Shown in pieces: positions 6,994 through 8,850 of a stretch of DNA of 8,850 nucleotides. The stretch's first letter is position 1; every line of letters starts with the position of its first letter. The position numbers and the translations under genes are program-made. A model generated the notes under the pieces. It was given only the letters and a program-made list of their open reading frames with translations, was not told the origin of the DNA and did no database searches. The DNA is from Spirochaetales bacterium (GTDB taxonomy: Bacteria > Spirochaetota > Spirochaetia > DSM-27196 > PWMO01). The stretch spans positions 1-8,850 of the forward strand of contig SLTF01000027.1 in NCBI GenBank assembly GCA_007130025.1. Reading direction: 5' to 3'.

Positions 6994-7003
6994 GAGCGCA
7001 CAT

Positions 7004-7010
7004 GAGGAGG
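7004..7010 (+). promoter_or_regulatory. Strong ribosome binding site of the molybdenum hydroxylase gene
   Basis: GAGGAGG stands 5 bases before ATG 7016. An ATG at 7002 overlaps this site but is out of frame with the hydroxylase, so it is not the start. Confidence 0.8.
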
Positions 7011-7015
7011 CCGCC

Positions 7016-8850
7016 ATGGGCACCACCATCGAACTGAGACTGAACGGAACCCCCGTCCGCGCGGAGGTTTCGCGCACAGCGACGCTGATCGATTTCCTGC
7101 GCGATGAGCGCAGGCTCGTGGGAACCAAAAACGGTTGCGGAGTCGGTCAGTGCGGAAGCTGCACCGTTCTGGTGAACGGTGAGGTCCGCCGCGCCTGCGT
7201 GACCCGTGTAGAGGATCTTGATGGCGCCGACGTTGAAACAATCGAAGCGATGGCCCCCGGCGGCAGCCTTCATCCCATTCAGCAGGCGTTTGTGGACGAA
7301 GGCGCCGTGCAGTGCGGCTTCTGCATCCCCGGCATGGTGATGGCTACGCGTGCCCTGCTCGCTGCAAACCCGCAGCCTACAGAGCCGGAGATCCGCGCGG
7401 CCCTCGACCCGAACCTCTGCCGCTGTACGGGCTACGCCGCCATCGTGCGCGCGGTACAGCGTGCCGCCGGCGTGCCGGTGACTCCCGCGGCCGGTGAGCC
7501 GGCAACCGGACGTCACGGCCCGGCGGCCGAGACGACAACCGAAGTACCGGGACTCACCACTCCGCCGGAGCGGGTGGTGGGCCAATCGGTGCTCAAGACC
7601 GATGCCCTCGCCAAGGTGACCGGAGCTCCCGTTTTTTCCGATGACTACACCGCACCGGGTACGCTCTACGGCGCCCTCGTGTTCAGCGAGCATGACCACG
7701 CCCGCCTGGCCGCGGTGCACACCGCCGAGGCGCAAGCAGCCGATGGAGTCGTGCGCGTCTTCACCGCGGCCGACATCCCGGGGCGAAACGGCTTTGGCCT
7801 GCAGCTGCCCCACCAGCCGGTGCTCGCCGGCGACGTCGTGCGTTACCGCGGGGAACCAATCGCCCTGGTGGTGGCCGAAGGCGCCCGGCAGGCGCGCCGT
7901 GCAGCCCGTCTGGTGCGCGCGGAATACGAAGCGCTCCCGGTTCTGCACTCACCCGCCGAGGCTCTCGCCGAGGGCGCCCCGCAGCTCCACCCTGAGGGCA
8001 ACCTCGCGGAGACGGTGCGCTTTCGTCGCGGCGATCCCGACGCGGCGTTCGCATCGGCAGACCTGATCGTAGAAGGCGAGTACCACACGCACTCCAACGA
8101 GCACGCCTACCTCGAGCCTGAGAGCTGCCTTGCGCTTCCAGGCGCGATGCTCCCCACCGGCTGGAAGGAACCGGCAGACGGCGGCCCCGCCGGCCGATCG
8201 CCCCGGGTTACGGTCTTCACCGCCAACCAGGGTTCCGGCGCCTTCCAGCAGATGATTTCCGCATCGCTCGCCATCGAACCCGAAGATGTGCGGGTGGTCT
8301 ACACCCCCGCCGGCGGCGGATTTGGCGGCAAGGAAGAGCCGACGGTCCAGATCCACGCAGCACTCGCCGCCGTTGCGCTGAACCGGCCGGTGAAGATCAC
8401 CCTCGACCGCGCCGCCTCGCTTCGTATCAGCACCAAACGGCACGCATCAACCATCCGCATCCGCCACGCGGTGCGCGCCGACGGCACCCTGCTCGCGGTG
8501 CAGACCCGCACCGTCTGCGACGCCGGTGCCTACCTCTCGCTGACGCGGCCGGTGGTCTTTCGCACCGCGGTAATGGCCGGTGGCCCGTACGAGGTTCCCA
8601 ACGCCGATGTCGAGTCGATTGGGGTCTATACCAACACCAATCCGTCGGGCGCCTTTCGCGGCTTTGGCAGCACACAGATCTGCTTTGCGGTCGAAATACA
8701 GATGGACAAGATCGCGCGGCACCTCGGAATCGATCCGGTCGAACTGCGCCGCAGAAACGCGCTCGGTTCGGGAAAGATCACCGTGACCGGCCACCGTCTC
8801 AGCGCCGGAGTCGGCTACCCGAAGACGATCGAGGCGGTCGCAGCCGCCCT
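7016..8850 (+). CDS. xdh: Selenium-dependent-type xanthine dehydrogenase, fused 2Fe-2S and molybdopterin domains, 3' end cut
   Basis: 611 residues are visible of a protein probably near 850-950, so about a third is missing to the right. Residues 1-155 are a two-cluster [2Fe-2S] domain with every ligand: C41/C46/C49/C61 and C100/C103/C135/C137. A Gly/Ala/Pro/Thr-rich linker (about 155-185) leads straight into the molybdopterin domain without an FAD domain. From there NQGSGAFQ (404-411), AGGGFGGKEE (432-441) and SGAFRGFGS (544-552) mark the cofactor and active site. E440 and R548 align with the glutamate and arginine that hold the purine in mammalian xanthine dehydrogenase (bovine E802, R880) and are replaced in aldehyde oxidases, so a purine substrate is likely. 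The layout matches E. coli XdhD and the selenium-dependent xanthine dehydrogenase family, where selenium is a cofactor ligand rather than selenocysteine; no in-frame stop interrupts the gene. Selenium use is inferred from context only. It needs a separate FAD subunit (YgfM type), not seen here. Confidence 0.9.
   Translation, partial: MGTTIELRLNGTPVRAEVSRTATLIDFLRDERRLVGTKNGCGVGQCGSCTVLVNGEVRRACVTRVEDLDGADVETIEAMAPGGSLHPIQQAFVDEGAVQCGFCIPGMVMATRALLAANPQPTEPEIRAALDPNLCRCTGYAAIVRAVQRAAGVPVTPAAGEPATGRHGPAAETTTEVPGLTTPPERVVGQSVLKTDALAKVTGAPVFSDDYTAPGTLYGALVFSEHDHARLAAVHTAEAQAADGVVRVFTAADIPGRNGFGLQLPHQPVLAGDVVRYRGEPIALVVAEGARQARRAARLVRAEYEALPVLHSPAEALAEGAPQLHPEGNLAETVRFRRGDPDAAFASADLIVEGEYHTHSNEHAYLEPESCLALPGAMLPTGWKEPADGGPAGRSPRVTVFTANQGSGAFQQMISASLAIEPEDVRVVYTPAGGGFGGKEEPTVQIHAALAAVALNRPVKITLDRAASLRISTKRHASTIRIRHAVRADGTLLAVQTRTVCDAGAYLSLTRPVVFRTAVMAGGPYEVPNADVESIGVYTNTNPSGAFRGFGSTQICFAVEIQMDKIARHLGIDPVELRRRNALGSGKITVTGHRLSAGVGYPKTIEAVAAA

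Noticed and set aside
5020..7128. 702-codon open frame on the minus strand, antisense to the amidohydrolase and ygeY
   Set aside because: It spans two clearly real genes on the other strand, its translation shows no recognisable domain, and long antisense frames are common in GC-rich coding DNA.
6515..7948. 477-codon open frame on the minus strand over ygeY and xdh
   Set aside because: Antisense to conserved catalytic motifs of both genes; low-complexity Arg-rich product.
7016..8850. Selenocysteine codon in the hydroxylase
   Set aside because: No in-frame TGA interrupts the reading frame; selenium in this family is a cofactor ligand rather than an encoded residue.

Overview
The window is a compact piece of a bacterial anaerobic purine-degradation locus of the kind known from the Escherichia coli yge-ygf region and from selenium-dependent purinolytic bacteria. 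Five protein genes fill almost all of it. I see no tRNA, rRNA, CRISPR array, insertion sequence or integrase. Base composition is GC-rich by eye (about 60-65%, not computed), with G/C-ending codons throughout. The set of genes (SsnA, YgfK, a cyclic amidohydrolase, YgeY, and a molybdenum hydroxylase with an attached 2Fe-2S domain) points to an anaerobe or facultative anaerobe with purine- or urate-based metabolism. High-GC spirochaetes, Firmicutes relatives or similar are possible, but I cannot fix the taxon from this sequence.

Layout: two genes run leftward. ygfK (4240 to 1055) is followed by ssnA (1058 to the left edge, 3' end cut off), and the two overlap by the four bases ATGA. Three genes run rightward: a dihydroorotase/hydantoinase-type amidohydrolase (4387-5736), ygeY (5797-6993) and a fused xanthine-dehydrogenase-type enzyme (7016 to the right edge, 3' end cut off). 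A 146-base divergent intergenic region (4241-4386) carries promoter-like elements, two perfect short palindromes and two copies of the heptamer GATACAA. A third copy lies just upstream of ygeY. All three exact copies I found in the window are in non-coding DNA. Two of them sit exactly 20 bases before a start codon, in leaders that also share CGAGAGGA and CACCATG.

Working together: the molybdenum hydroxylase would oxidise purines (hypoxanthine, xanthine). SsnA is a guanine-deaminase-like amidohydrolase. YgfK joins a dihydroorotate/dihydropyrimidine-dehydrogenase-like domain to an FAD/NAD(P)H module and ferredoxin clusters, and could be a ring reductase. The cyclic amidohydrolase would open a ring, and YgeY would cleave an open-chain product. 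Inferred overall scheme: reduce the purine ring, then hydrolyse it without oxygen, as an alternative to uricase. The FAD subunit expected for the hydroxylase (YgfM type), the ygeX/ygeW-type downstream genes and the selenium-cofactor genes (yqeB/yqeC/ygfJ type) are not in the window and may lie beyond either edge.
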